A stretch of 7,391 nt of DNA from JAMPXD01 sp041481895 (GTDB taxonomy: Bacteria; Desulfobacterota; Desulfuromonadia; Geobacterales; Geobacteraceae): NCBI GenBank assembly GCA_041481895.1, contig JBGPCQ010000148.1:1-7391 (forward strand), written 5' to 3'. Both the position numbers and the translations under genes were made by a program. Positions within the stretch are counted from its first letter, which is position 1. Every line of letters starts with the position of its first letter. The notes under the pieces are model-generated. The model searched no databases. It worked only from the letters and a program-made list of their open reading frames with translations, and was not told where the DNA came from. This document shows positions 5,736 through 7,391 of this stretch, piece after piece.

Positions 5736-7391
5736 TCATTGCGAAAAGATCAGCACGCTGTAGGGGCCGATAGAAAGCGCGGCGTGGAAGGGTAAGCCGT
5801 CGGACTCACCCGGTTCGGCGACGACGTCGGCGCTCGGATGACCTTCGAAGGCTTCGCTGTAACCCTGCCAATCGCTGTTGAACCGGAGCTTCCAGGTACC
5901 TGCGGTCGGGAAGCCGATGACGTAGCCATCCTGCGGCTCGTTGAGGAAATTGGCAACAACCACGACGTCGTCCGCCGGTCCGCCCTTGTCCCAGCGGTGG
6001 AAGGCGATGACCTTGCGTTCGTCGTGCACGTGATAGACCTGGGTGAACTGCCCGCAGAGGCCGCGCGTAAAGCTGTTGCGGTTGAGCCGCAGGCGGATGA
6101 GGTCGCGGTACAGCCGAACGATGCCGTGAAATTCATCCTTTTGGTCCCAATCTACGGGGACCGTGTCGCGGAACCATTCTCCTTCGAGGAATTCCTGACC
6201 CTGGAACATCATGGGTATGCCCGGGGCCGTGAAGACCATGGCGGCGGCCAGCGTCGATCGTTTCTGAGCGTACCACCCCTTGGGGTCCTTCGGGTTGATC
6301 TCTTGCGGCACGCGCGACTTGCCGTTCGCCACCTCGTCGTGCGATTCGCTGTAGATGACCCGGTCGAAGGCGTCGTCATTATAGCGATAGCAGAGCGCGT
6401 CGCGGATGGCGGCGAGCGAGCGCTGCTCATCCTCGGAGGTGATTACCGCCTGACGGATAGGGTGGACGAACATGGCGTCCCACTGCGAGCCGAACCCGGC
6501 TCCCCCGGCCCCAACGTCCCCGGTGAGCCACTTGTTGTTCTGCAGATCCTCGGCGATGGTGATCCGGCCGGGAAATTTCTGAGAGACTTGGCTGTTGATC
6601 CATTGGAGCAAACTCCAGCCTTCGGGCAGCTCCTGGTCGCAGGAGCCGTTGACGGTGCGAATGAACTGGGTGCAGTCGTAGCGGAGTCCGTCCACGTGGT
6701 ATTCCCCAAGCCACATGAAGACGTTATCGCGGATGTATTCACGGACCTCGTCGCGTCCGTAATCGGGCCGGGTTTCCCCCCACGGCGTGTGCGCCCGGTC
6801 GTCGTTGTAGAAGTATATCCCGCCGCGATTGTTCTCGGACCAGCCGTCGAACTGCCAAAGATCGAGATCGCTCGGACCCAGGTGGTTATAAACGACGTCC
6901 AGGATCACCGCTATGCCCTGCTGGTGGGCGCGCTTGACGAACTGTTTGAATGCTAGAGGGCCTCCATAGGCGAGTTCAACCGAGAAGATATGGGCGGGGT
7001 TGTAACCCCACGATCGCTCTCCCGCGAACTCGCCCACCGGCATGATCTGGATGGCGTTGACGCCGAGCTTTTTCAAATGTCCGAGACGCGCCGACACCGA
7101 GGGAAACTTTCCCGGATGGCTGACGTCCTCCTCGTCATTGAACGTGCCGACATGCAGTTCGTAGATGACGAGCTCGTTCCACGGCGCAAGATGGAAGTCG
7201 TCCCCCTCCCAGTCGAAGCTCATGTCGTGGACGATGGCGTTGCCGACCGAACTGGTCACCTCGCGGGCATACGGGTCGATGCGGTTGAACGCGCCCTTCT
7301 CCGTGGTCAGCAGGAACTTGTACTGATCGCCGACATGAGCCTCTGCCACATCAGCGTACCAGTAGCCGTTCTCCCCGGCTTGCAGGGGATG
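5736..7391 (-). CDS. GH13 alpha-glucan enzyme, glycogen branching enzyme-like (5' end missing)
   Basis: The frame is open to the right edge, so the N-terminus lies outside; 551 residues are visible. Numbered from the in-frame GTG at 7349, the tail of a CBM48-like domain (GDQYKF...RIDPYAREV, 7-31) precedes a GH13 TIM barrel with all four signature regions: DVVYNH (151-156), DGLRYD with nucleophile Asp225, IAED with acid/base Glu267, and SESHDEV with Asp338. The catalytic set is intact. A C-terminal beta domain (VVVVANFLNEP...VIGFP...NSDWQGY) resembles that of branching enzymes. SHDEV plus this domain favours 1,4-alpha-glucan branching enzyme over malto-oligosyltrehalose trehalohydrolase, whose fourth region normally reads 'NHDQ'. 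The N-terminal YELHVGTF (63-70) occurs in both groups, so subfamily remains open. No signal peptide can be judged. It should act in the cytoplasm on glycogen-like glucan. No other glycogen or trehalose gene lies in view, and the DUF2147 gene follows directly. Confidence 0.88.
   Translation of the reverse strand, partial: HPLQAGENGYWYADVAEAHVGDQYKFLLTTEKGAFNRIDPYAREVTSSVGNAIVHDMSFDWEGDDFHLAPWNELVIYELHVGTFNDEEDVSHPGKFPSVSARLGHLKKLGVNAIQIMPVGEFAGERSWGYNPAHIFSVELAYGGPLAFKQFVKRAHQQGIAVILDVVYNHLGPSDLDLWQFDGWSENNRGGIYFYNDDRAHTPWGETRPDYGRDEVREYIRDNVFMWLGEYHVDGLRYDCTQFIRTVNGSCDQELPEGWSLLQWINSQVSQKFPGRITIAEDLQNNKWLTGDVGAGGAGFGSQWDAMFVHPIRQAVITSEDEQRSLAAIRDALCYRYNDDAFDRVIYSESHDEVANGKSRVPQEINPKDPKGWYAQKRSTLAAAMVFTAPGIPMMFQGQEFLEGEWFRDTVPVDWDQKDEFHGIVRLYRDLIRLRLNRNSFTRGLCGQFTQVYHVHDERKVIAFHRWDKGGPADDVVVVANFLNEPQDGYVIGFPTAGTWKLRFNSDWQGYSEAFEGHPSADVVAEPGESDGLPFHAALSIGPYSVLIFSQ

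Noticed and set aside
5838..6956. A 372-codon plus-strand open frame opposite the GH13 gene
   Set aside because: It is the antisense of a gene with all four GH13 motifs intact. Its Val/Glu/Asp-rich, low-complexity reading is typical of a mirror frame in GC-rich DNA, and no ribosome binding site supports it.

Overview
The window looks like chromosomal DNA of a Gram-negative, probably deltaproteobacterial (Geobacter-like) organism. This rests on the gene set only: a lipoprotein with a lipobox, a beta-barrel protein ending in Phe, two further envelope proteins and CsbD. The genus is an inference and no rRNA or marker gene is present. Most genes are GC-rich; the exception is one AT-rich small gene at 576-800.

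Layout. Bases 1-267 hold what looks like the broken 3' end of an outer-membrane beta-barrel gene, interrupted by a TAA. Then come, on the plus strand, a small CsbD-type stress protein (273-452), an AT-rich orphan small protein (576-800) with a strong terminator behind it, and a secreted lipoprotein alpha/beta hydrolase (935-2341). A perfect bidirectional terminator (2527-2554) separates this block from minus-strand genes: a DUF1207-type outer-membrane protein (2567-3445), an AI-2E/PerM-type membrane permease (4018-5100), a periplasmic DUF2147 protein (5221-5667), and a 5'-truncated GH13 alpha-glucan enzyme most like glycogen branching enzyme (5736-7391, running off the right edge).

The 3446-4017 gap has no convincing intact gene. 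It does contain a 101-residue hydrophilic minus-strand reading frame without a start codon, an overlapping frame in another register, a short plus-strand frame, and two competing hairpins before a run of eight T. It reads as decayed genes or an unrecognised small locus.

The genes do not form one pathway. DUF2147 lies 68 bases behind the glucan enzyme and may be co-transcribed with it. The rest are single envelope and stress genes. I see no CRISPR array, tRNA, rRNA, insertion sequence, or clear new defence or biosynthetic system. The best candidates for something undescribed are the 3446-4017 stretch and the AT-rich small gene with its flanking hairpins.
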